A stretch of DNA of 26,964 bases from a virus, in IMG/VR virus record IMGVR_UViG_3300048837_000803, positions 1 through 26,964 of that record; one strand, 5' to 3'. The notes beneath the pieces are model-generated. The model did no database searches and was not told the DNA's origin. It saw nothing but the letters and a program-made list of their open reading frames with translations. A program made the translations under genes and the position numbers. Positions 1 to 7,489 of the stretch are shown here, piece by piece. The first letter of the stretch is position 1. Every line of letters starts with the position of its first letter.

Positions 1-88
1 ATAAAAATTATAAGACATATAATGAAAGACCATTTCCAGCTAACAGCAAAACCTAAAAATAAAAAAATTAGTAATAACATGTCCATAC

Positions 89-415
89 CTACAATATTAT
101 TTTAAAAATAATGAACCAAGTTAGTAGATATGATAAAGAGGTGGCAATCATAGTATAAAAAGTTATCTCTACTTCTGATTTACCTTCATTAATCATTTTA
201 TTTATATAGTAAGAAGGTGAGTATTTAAAATCAAATCCAAACATACTTTTTATAAAATACAATGCAAAGGCTGATTTATAAGATAATATAGGGAGTGAAT
301 TAAAAATGACTGCAATAGCTTTATTCCAAATCTCCATTAAAAACACTACATTTGCAAACATTAAAGGCACAACCAATACTAATGACGCGATCGCAAAACC
401 TAAATTCTTTTTCAT
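89..415 (-). CDS. Small membrane protein, unknown function
   Basis: A 108-residue protein with a hydrophobic N-terminal segment (about residues 6-28), a moderately hydrophobic middle (35-58) and a hydrophobic C-terminal helix (about 85-107), so probably an inner-membrane protein with two or three spans. No catalytic motif or known family is recognised. The start is supported by AAGGAG seven bases upstream of the ATG. It is the last gene of the run that begins with the helicase, and the downstream 88 bases contain only an ATACTAAT-like motif (67-74) and no clear further gene. A role in host envelope remodelling or superinfection exclusion is possible but is a guess. Confidence 0.6.
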   Translation of the reverse strand: MKKNLGFAIASLVLVVPLMFANVVFLMEIWNKAIAVIFNSLPILSYKSAFALYFIKSMFGFDFKYSPSYYINKMINEGKSEVEITFYTMIATSLSYLLTWFIIFKIIL

Positions 416-426
416 TCTTATTCTCC

Positions 427-657
427 TTAATATATCTCGAATAAGTTATTATTTGTTGTAAAATGATATTTTAGATTTTTAGTATATCTTACAACAAATC
501 CAAAAAAGCTGTAACTAAAATCTACTCCGTCTGAATGAGGAACAATATCTTTTAATTCATAATAGAATCCTTCTTTCGTTCTTTTCAAAATGTCTCCGGG
601 TGTTAATTCTGAATAAGTCTTCTCCCCTGTTTTAACTCTCTCTTTCATAAGTATCAT
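427..657 (-). CDS. Small hypothetical protein (76 aa)
   Basis: A 76-residue soluble protein, rich in aromatic residues in its second half and without cysteines or a signal sequence. It may form a small beta-rich fold, since it has alternating hydrophobic stretches, and it carries a GDI turn (LTPGDIL, about residues 18-24). I do not recognise a family. A GAGG ribosome site precedes the ATG; a second in-frame ATG three codons on is an alternative start. It lies two bases after the zinc-ribbon gene upstream, so it is probably translated from the same message. Confidence 0.6.
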   Translation of the reverse strand: MILMKERVKTGEKTYSELTPGDILKRTKEGFYYELKDIVPHSDGVDFSYSFFGFVVRYTKNLKYHFTTNNNLFEIY

Positions 658-659
658 GA

Positions 660-908
660 TTACTTCACCCTCTTTCCCTTAAATTTCCCGTATTTTCCAG
701 CCATATTTGTTATATTACCTTCATAGCCATTTGAAGCATTTCCTAACATACCCCCAGCGACTGCTATATCTCCTATACCCCAGATACGATATGTTTCATT
801 CGAGCCACAGTTAGGACATTTATAAGAACTTTCGAAGTTTTCTTCAATTGTGTTCTTACTTACGTCAAATGTGCTTCCACATGTGCATTTAAACTGTGTA
901 ATTACCAT
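660..908 (-). CDS. Small zinc-ribbon protein (82 aa)
   Basis: The N-terminal half has CTC (residues 8-10) and CPNC (residues 31-34), the spacing of a single rubredoxin-like or FmdB-like zinc ribbon, so it probably binds one zinc ion. The second half is Gly/Asn-rich and ends in a basic tail (KGKRVK), which could contact nucleic acid. Its start overlaps the end of the upstream gene by seven bases, in the form ATGGTAA, indicating translational coupling. It could be a regulator or an adapter; no specific function can be given. It is one of at least six tiny Cys-containing proteins in this window. Confidence 0.65.
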   Translation of the reverse strand: MVITQFKCTCGSTFDVSKNTIEENFESSYKCPNCGSNETYRIWGIGDIAVAGGMLGNASNGYEGNITNMAGKYGKFKGKRVK

Positions 909-1063
909 CTTTCTAATTCCTCTTCTATATAGGTTATATTATATTGCTTGCACATATCCATATCTGTAAATCCAGCTAATTTCTTCTCAAAGCAGGCATT
1001 GCATGTTTTAAAATCTGGGTCTAATACACAGAGTCTTTTCTTACAATAATATTTTTGTTCCAT
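902..1063 (-). CDS. Tiny Cys-rich protein (53 aa)
   Basis: A 53-residue protein with cysteines at about 7, 12, 21 and 24 (a CNAC pair at 21-24), which could hold one zinc ion. The start chosen here, beginning MEQKYYC, has AAGGAG upstream. A longer open frame continues into the helicase gene, but it has no ribosome site and would overlap helicase codons, so I reject the long start. The last codons overlap the following gene (ATGGTAA). The intergenic gap upstream holds an ATACTAAT-AAAAA motif (1089-1096). Function unknown. Confidence 0.6.
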   Translation of the reverse strand: MEQKYYCKKRLCVLDPDFKTCNACFEKKLAGFTDMDMCKQYNITYIEEELERW

Positions 1064-1085
1064 TATAATTCTCCTTATATGTTTT

Positions 1086-2471
1086 TTAATTAGTATTTCC
1101 TTTATATGGATATAAACGGAAGCTATTATCTCCGAAGCAGAACGGAGCTCGTGATAATTTTGGAGAATCATTCTGTTTTACTATACTTGCATATACAATA
1201 TCAGTTTCCAAATCCCATTCCTCCTCGCGTTGCGGAAAAAAGCGTCTCTTTAGAGTTAACGGTCTATTTACTGCCATAACAACTCTCGATCTTGCTGCAT
1301 ACACGCTTCCACCTTCTACCATCTCTGGCTGTAACGAGAATGTATCACACATTTCAGGAGCAGAAAACATTTTACCTCCTCTAAATAAATTCTCATTTGA
1401 TTGAAGTACATGCAACATATGGACATTATGTTTTTTACATATTTGTAACAGTCTATTTACACCGGGTTTTAATTCAGTTCCAGCCTTCCCAGATAATTCC
1501 TCAATTTGTTCTGTTAAATCGATTGTAATAAAACAATAACCATCATCCGGTAACACACCCGATTCTTTAAATTTTTGTTTACACTTGTATATATAAGCGT
1601 CTAATTCATTAAGAGTAATCATAGGTTCCGCATAATAAGCATAATTTAATCTTGATTCTCTTAACTTTAAATTTTCTTCTATAATCTGTTTTATTTCTTC
1701 CGATTTATTATCTGATAAAATTTCTTCTAATGAAAGATTTGTCTCCATAGATATCAATCTATCCATATTACTTTCTTCAATCATTTCTAAATTTATAGAA
1801 ATAACGCAAGTTCCCTTATTTACTAGCATGTTTTCCATACCCTTAACCAATAGCGATTTACCACTACCCTTCATACCAAAAACAGTCGTCATTTCTCCTT
1901 GCGCTGCAGGACGAATTAGCATTAAGTCTATTGATTTATAACCATAAGAACGTTTATTTGAACCCTCTTCTCTCTTCTTTAAAACTTCTCTATATGATTG
2001 TACTAAATCAATATTAGTTCTAACTGTTTTATCATCATCTAGTTTAATAGAATTATAGAGTATATTATCTGCTAAACCTCTTATAGTATCGTAATTCAAT
2101 TCTCCCTTTGATGTAGTTTGAATTAAAAATTTTTCTACAGTATCTCCTATTTGAAGTTTGACTTTATAATCTTTAATATTTTTTATACAGGATTTGATAA
2201 GATTTTTATCAAAATTTTGTTTTTCTAAAATTGAATTTACATAATCAAGAGGAACACTTGGACAATGTCTTTGTATTACCCTCCTATCAAATAATTTAAT
2301 ATCAAGATTTAAATAACAATCACATACTGCATTGTATACTTCCTTTGTATTAGGTTGTGTTAAATCATCTATACCTATTAAATAATGTTCTTCGGGATGT
2401 TTTATGATATAGGATAATATATGTTTTTCATCCTCTTCTGTTGAAGGGATAAATTTTGAAAATTCTGACAT
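1086..2471 (-). CDS. Replicative DnaB-family DNA helicase
   Basis: This 461-residue protein is a hexameric 5'-3' replicative helicase of the DnaB/RecA-like superfamily that would unwind the phage fork. The N-terminal 150 residues are helical, as in the DnaB N-domain. The ATPase core has a Walker A motif GMKGSGKS (199-206), a Walker B-type strand FITIDL (314-319) and a basic, glycine-containing stretch near 386-404 (GGSVYAARSRVVMA) matching the late RecA-fold sensor/arginine-finger region. Length matches DnaB (about 450-470). AAGGAG precedes the ATG. It directly follows the 5'-3' exonuclease gene, a natural replication pairing with the A-family polymerase at 16-18.6 kb. No separate primase is seen in the window. 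Confidence 0.88.
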   Translation of the reverse strand: MSEFSKFIPSTEEDEKHILSYIIKHPEEHYLIGIDDLTQPNTKEVYNAVCDCYLNLDIKLFDRRVIQRHCPSVPLDYVNSILEKQNFDKNLIKSCIKNIKDYKVKLQIGDTVEKFLIQTTSKGELNYDTIRGLADNILYNSIKLDDDKTVRTNIDLVQSYREVLKKREEGSNKRSYGYKSIDLMLIRPAAQGEMTTVFGMKGSGKSLLVKGMENMLVNKGTCVISINLEMIEESNMDRLISMETNLSLEEILSDNKSEEIKQIIEENLKLRESRLNYAYYAEPMITLNELDAYIYKCKQKFKESGVLPDDGYCFITIDLTEQIEELSGKAGTELKPGVNRLLQICKKHNVHMLHVLQSNENLFRGGKMFSAPEMCDTFSLQPEMVEGGSVYAARSRVVMAVNRPLTLKRRFFPQREEEWDLETDIVYASIVKQNDSPKLSRAPFCFGDNSFRLYPYKGNTN

Positions 2472-2481
2472 TCAATTCTCC

Positions 2482-3444
2482 TTAAATATTTAGAGTCCTC
2501 TTATACTTCTTTCTTTCAAGAAAAGAGTGTGAATCTCTTTTTGGATCTATCATACGATTCTCCATAGGAATGTCCAAGAGTTGAAACCAGCTACGTAACT
2601 TTTCTATATCCTCCTTACACTCAATAGCAATATCTTGTAATGATAAATCTAATGGTAGAAAATCTACTAACTGATAATTTATTTTAAGTTGTATTTGAGC
2701 ATCTTGTAATTTTAATTTCCATTGTTTTGGAATATTTTCATCTCTAAACATATTAGCTAATAAATCATATATACTTTCATAGTTATTTATTATATGATTT
2801 AAAACAACCTTAGGCATATGGGGTACAGCATTGTCTATGCAGTCACTTTTATCTCCGTGAATAGCTTTATAAATTTTAACTCCATTACCTGAGGGGTTAA
2901 ATCCATAGTCTTCTGTGAAGTTATCAACCTCGTATAATTTAGAATAGTTGAACCAATGAATTAAATCACTTTCTCCCATACCTGTTCCATCACTAATTCC
3001 ACGCGCCCAGTCTAAATCAGCACTTACCATTAGAGCAGAACCTTTTATATGTTTAAGAATTGGAAGCACTAAATCATCAGCTTCACATTTATCGTATCCT
3101 ACTATATATAAATTATTGTTGTAGAATTTTAAAATTTCTAACAACTTTTCTAACGATTTATAAAACACAGGAGGAATATTTTTATTTTTTCTAGCATGCT
3201 TATAAGATGAAGAAATCATCTCCCTTTCATTTATCCTAGAAAAGGGATTATCGTGTAGTATATATAGTTTGGTCTCATCATTACCATAAGTCTTCTTAAT
3301 CTGATTTATTCTATCTAACGAATCTTGCAGTGTAATAGAATAAAAAGCACTTTCATCTATATCTTCTACTAGTTTTTGAATTGATGAAGTTACTACACGC
3401 CAGTATAAATTATTGCAGTCAACGATTATATGATTGTACTTCAA
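2482..3444 (-). CDS. 5'-3' exonuclease / FEN-like flap nuclease
   Basis: A 320-residue PIN/FEN-superfamily nuclease, comparable to T4 RNase H or the 5'-nuclease domain of Pol I. It would remove RNA primers and 5' flaps during lagging-strand synthesis. Visible metal-binding acidic residues are D9 in IIVDCNN, E121/D123/D124 in CEADD, D143/D145 in SADLD and the GDKSD loop (197-201), which corresponds to the helix-hairpin-helix entry. The DNA polymerase in this window has no 5' nuclease domain of its own, so this gene supplies that activity separately. It sits immediately upstream of the helicase in one transcription unit. Confidence 0.85.
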   Translation of the reverse strand: MKYNHIIVDCNNLYWRVVTSSIQKLVEDIDESAFYSITLQDSLDRINQIKKTYGNDETKLYILHDNPFSRINEREMISSSYKHARKNKNIPPVFYKSLEKLLEILKFYNNNLYIVGYDKCEADDLVLPILKHIKGSALMVSADLDWARGISDGTGMGESDLIHWFNYSKLYEVDNFTEDYGFNPSGNGVKIYKAIHGDKSDCIDNAVPHMPKVVLNHIINNYESIYDLLANMFRDENIPKQWKLKLQDAQIQLKINYQLVDFLPLDLSLQDIAIECKEDIEKLRSWFQLLDIPMENRMIDPKRDSHSFLERKKYKRTLNI

Positions 3445-3445
3445 A

Positions 3446-3913
3446 TTATTTCTCTCCTTCTGAGAATTCGGTTTTCTTTAAACTTTCTTTTACCTCTAAC
3501 AATTCAAGTAACTTTTTATAACCTTTCATATCTTCAGTAGTAATACCTGTTGTTCCAGTATTAGGATTAGTGGGGAGTAACGGTTGATCTGGTTCTTTCT
3601 CTGACTTAGTTGCTGATTCTATAATTTTAAGAATTGGGACAGCTGAGTCTGTTTCTCCTTTTGAGAGAATCTCTTGAAGTTTTATAAGCACTCCATAAGG
3701 AACGTCCTCTTCTTCAGATTCTAATTTATCAAAAAGCATTTGTTCAACTTTTTCTTTCAACTTTGATTTACTCGTAGAACGAGCTATATATCCATTAAGA
3801 AATCCCATTAAATTTTTAAAGGATTCTTCTTTTACTCTATTTTTATCTATTTGAGAATTAGATTCTTTATCTATAGATTCTATTTTAGTTATTACATTAT
3901 TCTGCTCTGTCAT
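3446..3913 (-). CDS. Hypothetical acidic/coiled protein in replication block
   Basis: A 155-residue soluble protein: a charged N-terminus, a helical core (about 30-105), then a Pro/Thr/Gly-rich linker (about 110-128) and a short charged helix at the C-terminus. No family recognised. The start beginning MTEQNN is preferred because GAGG lies about ten bases upstream; an earlier in-frame ATG would sit within the previous gene and lacks a site. It overlaps the end of the upstream gene by 17 bases. The position between a sigma-like gene pair and the exonuclease-helicase pair suggests a DNA-transaction accessory role such as loader or regulator, but that is inference only. Confidence 0.55.
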   Translation of the reverse strand: MTEQNNVITKIESIDKESNSQIDKNRVKEESFKNLMGFLNGYIARSTSKSKLKEKVEQMLFDKLESEEEDVPYGVLIKLQEILSKGETDSAVPILKIIESATKSEKEPDQPLLPTNPNTGTTGITTEDMKGYKKLLELLEVKESLKKTEFSEGEK

Positions 3914-4385
3914 TTTGTATTTCCTCTTTCTTCTTGATGATCTCATTATAAAAATTTACAAATTCTTTTTCTTCTATATTCTCCAACATAGTAATTATAT
4001 CTTGGCCGAGAGTTTCTTTTATTTTATTTATCTTACCTCCTATTGAAATAGAACTAAGAATATCTTTGTGAGTATCTGGAATATTTAAATAATCTTTTAT
4101 ATCAGTCCATGTATAGCCCTTAAATGTTTTTAACCAAAAGCATAAAGCAGTAAGTACGCTTGTTTTATAAGCTTCTCTTGAAGGTAATCTTAATAGATCC
4201 CCATCATAATAAGCGATGAGTTTTTGTAAAGAATCTTCATCAAGTATTTTAGCAAGGACGTAGAGATCATTCATCCTATGATCTAAAGAATATATGTATA
4301 ATGATAACTCGTTGAATATTTGATGATTTAATATATCCTCTTCAGAGAAATAAGAATCCAAAGTCTGCTTCAAAAATTTTTGCAT
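3897..4385 (-). CDS. Hypothetical helical protein, possible helix-turn-helix
   Basis: A 162-residue, mostly helical protein. Around residues 66-102 there is a segment (LPSREAYKTSVLTALCFWL, then YTWTDIKDYLNI) that reads like a helix-turn-helix: a hydrophobic helix followed by a 'WTDIKDYL' recognition-type helix. This resembles small phage transcription regulators but I cannot name a family with confidence. It lies directly downstream of the sigma-like gene, with a 48-base gap that contains an ATACTAAT-like motif (4412-4419). No cysteines suitable for zinc and no signal peptide. Confidence 0.5.
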   Translation of the reverse strand: MQKFLKQTLDSYFSEEDILNHQIFNELSLYIYSLDHRMNDLYVLAKILDEDSLQKLIAYYDGDLLRLPSREAYKTSVLTALCFWLKTFKGYTWTDIKDYLNIPDTHKDILSSISIGGKINKIKETLGQDIITMLENIEEKEFVNFYNEIIKKKEEIQNDRAE

Positions 4386-4433
4386 CTAATACCTTTCCCA
4401 TACTTTTTTTTATTAGTACAAAGGTAGAAATTA

Positions 4434-5276
4434 CTATTCAGCCCCCTTCAATAATTCATTTCTAAGTATATCAAGAGTTTGCATTGCCACCATTTTACCC
4501 TCCCTTCCAAAAGCTTGAAAGAATTTATCAAAAGCGGTTTCTCCATGCTTAAAATATAAATGAATTGCTATAGTTCTTATATGATCTTCATATGAATTTT
4601 TACAGTAATCTTCTATACCTTCTATAATACCAATAATTTTATTATATAGTTTTATAGTATCTTCTTCTATTTCAATTTTTGAGATTACCTCTTTATTACA
4701 GGGTATAAGCTCATGTAAATTATTACCATCTTCAAATTCAAAATCTAATGAAACATCTTGACTGTCCATTTCCATTGGATTGAATATAGCTTGCTTGATT
4801 TTCCATACAAGATATCCCCCAAATGATATATCTATTTTAAAATGTTCTTTGCTTAAATATTCTTCCATAAATAAAGTTACAGCTTGATAACTATAGTATT
4901 CAAGTGCTCCATCATACTTTAAATATTGTTTATAATTCTTTTTTATAAGTGATTGTGTATAAACATCCAACAATCGTATAAAAGGAACTACTGTTTTCTC
5001 ACATCTATTGTTTAAATAATTTTCTTGTAAATATTTTAGTTCTCTTTCGGTCGCAGGCAGAATACACCAAATTTCACGACACTTAGGACATATACAATTA
5101 TTATTCTGCCATGCTTTCTTTTCTTCTATATTTGGTATTTTAAAATTATGTTTACAATATCGACAGACAATAGGTTTACCCCTATTCTCAATTAACTTTT
5201 CTGGTTGTACTTCAATGGGCTCTTCAGATGATTCTAGAATATCACTTTGAACATTATCATTTATTTCTGTAGACAT
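4434..5276 (-). CDS. Zinc-ribbon protein with sigma-factor-like region
   Basis: A 280-residue protein. After an acidic 30-residue leader there is a zinc ribbon (CRYC at 38-41 and CPKC at 63-66). From about residue 105 to 165 the sequence resembles sigma factor region 2: a helix with LEYYSYQAVTLFMEEYL, then FGGYLVWKIKQAI, which parallels the FSTYAYWWIRQAI segment of bacterial sigma factors. The C-terminal 45 residues (IRTIAIHLYFKHG then FQAFGREGKMVAMQTLDIL) could correspond to region 4. It may be a phage-encoded sigma-like factor redirecting host RNA polymerase to phage promoters. The resemblance is by eye only; the alternative is an unrelated helical zinc protein. It starts with MSTE, 20 bases after a terminator-flanked gap. 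Confidence 0.45.
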   Translation of the reverse strand: MSTEINDNVQSDILESSEEPIEVQPEKLIENRGKPIVCRYCKHNFKIPNIEEKKAWQNNNCICPKCREIWCILPATERELKYLQENYLNNRCEKTVVPFIRLLDVYTQSLIKKNYKQYLKYDGALEYYSYQAVTLFMEEYLSKEHFKIDISFGGYLVWKIKQAIFNPMEMDSQDVSLDFEFEDGNNLHELIPCNKEVISKIEIEEDTIKLYNKIIGIIEGIEDYCKNSYEDHIRTIAIHLYFKHGETAFDKFFQAFGREGKMVAMQTLDILRNELLKGAE

Positions 5277-5300
5277 AATACCTCATTTAAAAATTCATAA

Positions 5301-5334
5301 AAATTTCCTACCACTTTATTGTAGTAGGAAATTT
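5301..5334 (-). terminator. Rho-independent terminator
   Basis: An 11-bp inverted repeat (5301-5311 with 5324-5334; arm AAATTTCCTAC) with a 12-base loop. On the minus strand the second arm runs into a T-rich stretch. It lies after the small helix-turn-helix gene at 5362-5541 and before the sigma-like gene, so it would end the upstream transcript. Confidence 0.7.
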
Positions 5335-5361
5335 CTTTAATCAATTATTTAAGTCTAATAG

Positions 5362-5541
5362 TTAACGGTAGCTTCCTTCACTGAAAGAGCAAAGTCTTTC
5401 CATCTCAAGGTATAGCATTACTTGGTGACGTCTCAGTCCAAGTTTCTCTGCAATTTTCCTTGCATTCTTCGTAGCCTTCCATTCTTTCATTACTGCTTTT
5501 TGTTCTTTTGTCTTAAGAGTCATTTGCATTGGTCTTGACAT
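5362..5541 (-). CDS. Small helix-turn-helix DNA-binding protein (59 aa)
   Basis: A 59-residue basic protein. Residues about 26-50 (ARKIAEKLGLRRHQVMLYLE) form a convincing helix-turn-helix of the resolvase/MarR-like tri-helical type, so it probably binds DNA as a small regulator. AGGAG precedes the ATG by six bases. It stands alone between a motif-type promoter upstream (5589-5620) and a terminator downstream (5301-5334), forming a monocistronic unit. It is of the same size class as the plus-strand HTH protein at 7078-7251, and the two may be an opposing regulator pair. Confidence 0.65.
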   Translation of the reverse strand: MSRPMQMTLKTKEQKAVMKEWKATKNARKIAEKLGLRRHQVMLYLEMERLCSFSEGSYR

Positions 5542-5588
5542 TCGAGTCTCCTGTTTTTAATTTATAAAATAAAAATCTATTATCTATA

Positions 5589-5620
5589 GTAATATAAATA
5601 ATAGATTCAATTTTTAAAAC
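5589..5620 (-). promoter_or_regulatory. Motif-A promoter candidate
   Basis: On the minus strand: GTTTTAAA (5613-5620), 16 bases, then TATATTAC (5589-5596). It lies about 50 bases upstream of the small HTH gene start at 5541. It is one of eight sites with identical spacing. Confidence 0.6.
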
Positions 5621-5623
5621 TTT

Positions 5624-6427
5624 TTATATTGAAAATTTCTTATTCATTCTGAAGTTTTCCATATACGTCCAGAGTAAAGTATTTATTCTTATATCTCTAT
5701 CTGCATTTTTAATAGCTCTTGTTCTTCTCAGAGTATTTCTAATAGGGTTGATATAATTAGCTCCTCCTTTAATTACATTTTCTTGTACAATATTCATTGT
5801 ATGAAATAGTGAATCACTCTGATCTTCTATCCTTCTTGGTACCAAAATAGCATCTGGATTTATGACTGAATTTTCTCCCCAATGTTGTTCAATTACTTTA
5901 GAAGCAAAGTCCAGTCTCTGTCCATTTGTAAGTTTAATAGACTTATATTCGTCTACTTTACTCCAGACATCATTGAACTCTTTTGTAGCATCATATATAA
6001 CTTGAAATATTTCTTCTTGTTGTATTCCAAAATGTCTTCTTTTAACTTGAGCAAAATGACTATCAGCTACTATGAGTCCATTTGAACAAACTAGTCGGAA
6101 AAGACCTAATTCCATTCTAATTGAGCTTGTACCATTGTGGGAATTAACAAGAATAATCTCTGGAACTAAACTTCCTACTTCTCTCATTACTGGTTGAAAG
6201 TCTGGATTAGAAAGTCTTACAATATGTCGTCTTACATTAGGATCATCCTTTTTAGTCTTACTTTGAAATGCCTTTGTAACTCCCCAACCAGCTTCATTAA
6301 ATCCTTCTAAAATCTTATCAGTCTGGACGAATGAATATCTCTCAGTCATCGTTGCTTTAGGCTGAGTAGCATACACTGCTGGTGCTGACTTTCTAATTTC
6401 TTCTTTGGCTAATGTTTGAATTTCCAT
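5624..6427 (-). CDS. DUF932 (phage/plasmid-like) protein
   Basis: A 267-residue protein matching the DUF932 family, found widely in phages and plasmids: an N-terminal 'TERYSFVQTDKILEGFNEAGWG' like segment at about 28-49, then NSHNGTSSIRMELGLFRLVCSNGLIV (about 94-119) with the diagnostic 'lg.fRlvCsNGl' core, followed by a helical C-terminal half. The molecular role of the family is not settled; a DNA-related role is often suspected because members sit in replication/recombination loci. It has its own motif-A promoter (6463-6494) and a ribosome site AAGGAG. The length is near the family norm. Confidence 0.75.
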   Translation of the reverse strand: MEIQTLAKEEIRKSAPAVYATQPKATMTERYSFVQTDKILEGFNEAGWGVTKAFQSKTKKDDPNVRRHIVRLSNPDFQPVMREVGSLVPEIILVNSHNGTSSIRMELGLFRLVCSNGLIVADSHFAQVKRRHFGIQQEEIFQVIYDATKEFNDVWSKVDEYKSIKLTNGQRLDFASKVIEQHWGENSVINPDAILVPRRIEDQSDSLFHTMNIVQENVIKGGANYINPIRNTLRRTRAIKNADRDIRINTLLWTYMENFRMNKKFSI

Positions 6428-6462
6428 TATTTGGACTCCTTATTTAATTTTCTATTCTACTT

Positions 6463-6494
6463 ATAATATAAATACTTATTGAAAAATTTAAAAC
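6463..6494 (-). promoter_or_regulatory. Motif-A promoter candidate
   Basis: Minus strand: GTTTTAAA (6487-6494), 16 bases, TATATTAT (6463-6470). It is preceded by an A/T tract (AAAAAATA). It overlaps the last codon of the SLOG gene and drives the DUF932 gene starting at 6427. Confidence 0.65.
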
Positions 6495-6847
6495 TATTTT
6501 TTGAAATTTACCAATATATATTTTTTATTATTTTTTCTACAATAATCAATATTAAATTTAGACCCTTTACTTTCTCCGTCCCAAAAAATTATATTCAAGT
6601 CAGATTCTTCTATAATTTCTTTATTTCTAACAACTCCCGCACCTCTCCCAAATTTCTCCCATTCTGGTAAAATCTCTTTTAAAATAATATTATTATCTAT
6701 ACAATATTTCTTAATTAGAGAATCTATACCCTTTGCTCCACCCGATATAAAAGTTATATCTGAATACTCATTTATAATAGTACTCAACTGTAAGTGAAAC
6801 CAATTATAGTCGTTAATAGAACGAGATCCTGTTATAGATATATTCAT
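6494..6847 (-). CDS. SLOG/DUF2493-type nucleotide-binding protein
   Basis: A 117-residue single-domain Rossmann-like SLOG protein (DUF2493/YspA group, related to DprA). Diagnostic elements are ITGSRS at residues 5-10, the phosphate-binding loop SGGAKGIDSL (about 35-44), and GRGAGVVRNKEII (about 67-79) with the conserved RN pair. Members are thought to bind nucleotides or ADP-ribose-like ligands, and relatives act as sensors or hydrolases in anti-phage and stress systems. The start MNISITGS is chosen because AAGGAG lies six bases upstream; an upstream in-frame ATG would begin inside the promoter motif. A motif-A promoter is at 6866-6897. Confidence 0.75.
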   Translation of the reverse strand: MNISITGSRSINDYNWFHLQLSTIINEYSDITFISGGAKGIDSLIKKYCIDNNIILKEILPEWEKFGRGAGVVRNKEIIEESDLNIIFWDGESKGSKFNIDYCRKNNKKYILVNFKK

Positions 6848-6865
6848 AGTCAACTCCTTATAATT

Positions 6866-6897
6866 ATATAATAAGTAATTACAAAAGAAATTAAAAC
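6866..6897 (-). promoter_or_regulatory. Motif-A promoter candidate
   Basis: Minus strand: GTTTTAAT (6890-6897), 16 bases, TATTATAT (6866-6873), preceded by AAAAATA. It lies 19 bases upstream of the SLOG gene start at 6847, which implies a very short leader. A weaker, less well spaced copy lies near 6953-6980. Confidence 0.55.
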
Positions 6898-7018
6898 TAT
6901 TTTTCAAATTATTTAAATTTTATCTTATTATAATTTTTATAATAGTCTCAATATAATATACTTATTAAAATTAAATCAACTTTTTTCTCTAAAAATAGTA
7001 AAAAAATTTGATTGTTCC

Positions 7019-7047
7019 TTGACGATATATTATATATTATGTATAGA
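7019..7047 (+). promoter_or_regulatory. Canonical sigma70-type promoter
   Basis: TTGACG (7019-7024), a 17-base spacer, then TATAGA (7042-7047), a near-consensus vegetative promoter. It reads into the only plus-strand gene, whose ribosome site AAGGAG and ATG follow 24-30 bases later. It differs from the motif-A class, suggesting immediate recognition by the host polymerase. Confidence 0.75.
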
Positions 7048-7077
7048 CTCTAAATAAATTATATAAGGAGAAACAGT

Positions 7078-7251
7078 ATGATACTTACAGAAAAACAAAG
7101 GAAAATAATTACAAAGCAAAACCTAAAGAGATTTAGGAAAGAAGGAAGAACGTATAAAGAAATAGGTAAAATGATTAAAGTCAATCCAGCTACAGTATGG
7201 CATTATGCTTATAAGTTTGGTTTGACAAAACACCATAATGCTAATGCTTAA
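7078..7251 (+). CDS. Plus-strand helix-turn-helix protein (57 aa)
   Basis: A 57-residue basic protein whose central part (about 20-47; RTYKEIGKMIKVNPATVWHY) is a clear helix-turn-helix of the Hin/resolvase-like 'HTH_38' style. It is the only gene on the plus strand, transcribed divergently from the SLOG-DUF932 side and convergently toward 7292. It has a canonical promoter (7019-7047), AAGGAG six bases before ATG, and a terminator (7259-7287), so it is a complete isolated unit. A regulator of the surrounding minus-strand genes, or of a lysis/takeover switch, is likely but unproven. Confidence 0.75.
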   Translation: MILTEKQRKIITKQNLKRFRKEGRTYKEIGKMIKVNPATVWHYAYKFGLTKHHNANA

Positions 7252-7258
7252 AAATGAT

Positions 7259-7287
7259 AAGGGAGTATAGTAATTTTATACTCCCTT
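7259..7287. terminator. Bidirectional rho-independent terminator
   Basis: An 11-bp perfect stem (7259-7269 with 7277-7287; arm AAGGGAGTATA) with a 7-base loop, followed on the plus strand by TGTTTT. The minus-strand side is also T-rich. It separates the convergent genes at 7078-7251 (+) and 7292-7483 (-). Confidence 0.85.
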
Positions 7288-7291
7288 TGTT

Positions 7292-7483
7292 TTAATCTTT
7301 AAATGTACCTTCTGCTTTTAATTCATCAAGTACATATTCTTGATCTCCGTCAGAAAGTTTTTTAAATTCTTTATCTTTCTTTACATCTTTAAATGATCCA
7401 TATTGAGCTTTAAATTCTCCTATAAGTTCATTAAGATCTTTTTTATTTGCTTCTTCAAATTTATGCGGTGTATATCTTTTCAT
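7292..7483 (-). CDS. Small protein with MKRYT N-terminus (63 aa)
   Basis: A 63-residue, highly charged, helical protein. Its first residues, MKRYTPHKFEEANKK, match the N-termini of the genes at 7490-7855 and 24989-25747. That pattern (MK.Y, then a hydrophobic-x-E-A step) is reminiscent of the T4 capsid-targeting sequence that directs internal proteins into the prohead and is clipped after (L/I)xE. The rest shows an EF/helical repeat-like LSDGDQEYVLDEL but no family I can name. It lies six bases after the next MKRYT gene and ends at the shared terminator. Confidence 0.55.
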   Translation of the reverse strand: MKRYTPHKFEEANKKDLNELIGEFKAQYGSFKDVKKDKEFKKLSDGDQEYVLDELKAEGTFKD

Positions 7484-7489
7484 CTATTA

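Noticed and set aside
902-1171. Longer version of the Cys-rich gene at 902-1063 extending into the helicase
   Set aside because: The extra part overlaps the helicase and has no ribosome site, while the short start has AAGGAG.
5882-6085. Open frames on the plus strand opposite genes, here and at 6479-6670, 8910-9101, 16245-16451, 21397-21760 and 23295-23531
   Set aside because: All lie antisense to well-supported genes or tRNAs, have no ribosome site and show no recognisable protein features.
6463-6470. TATAAATA on the plus strand as a T4-type late promoter
   Set aside because: The string appears only as the complement of the minus-strand TATATTAT element, no plus-strand gene follows, and the fixed partner box at 16 bases fits minus-strand use.
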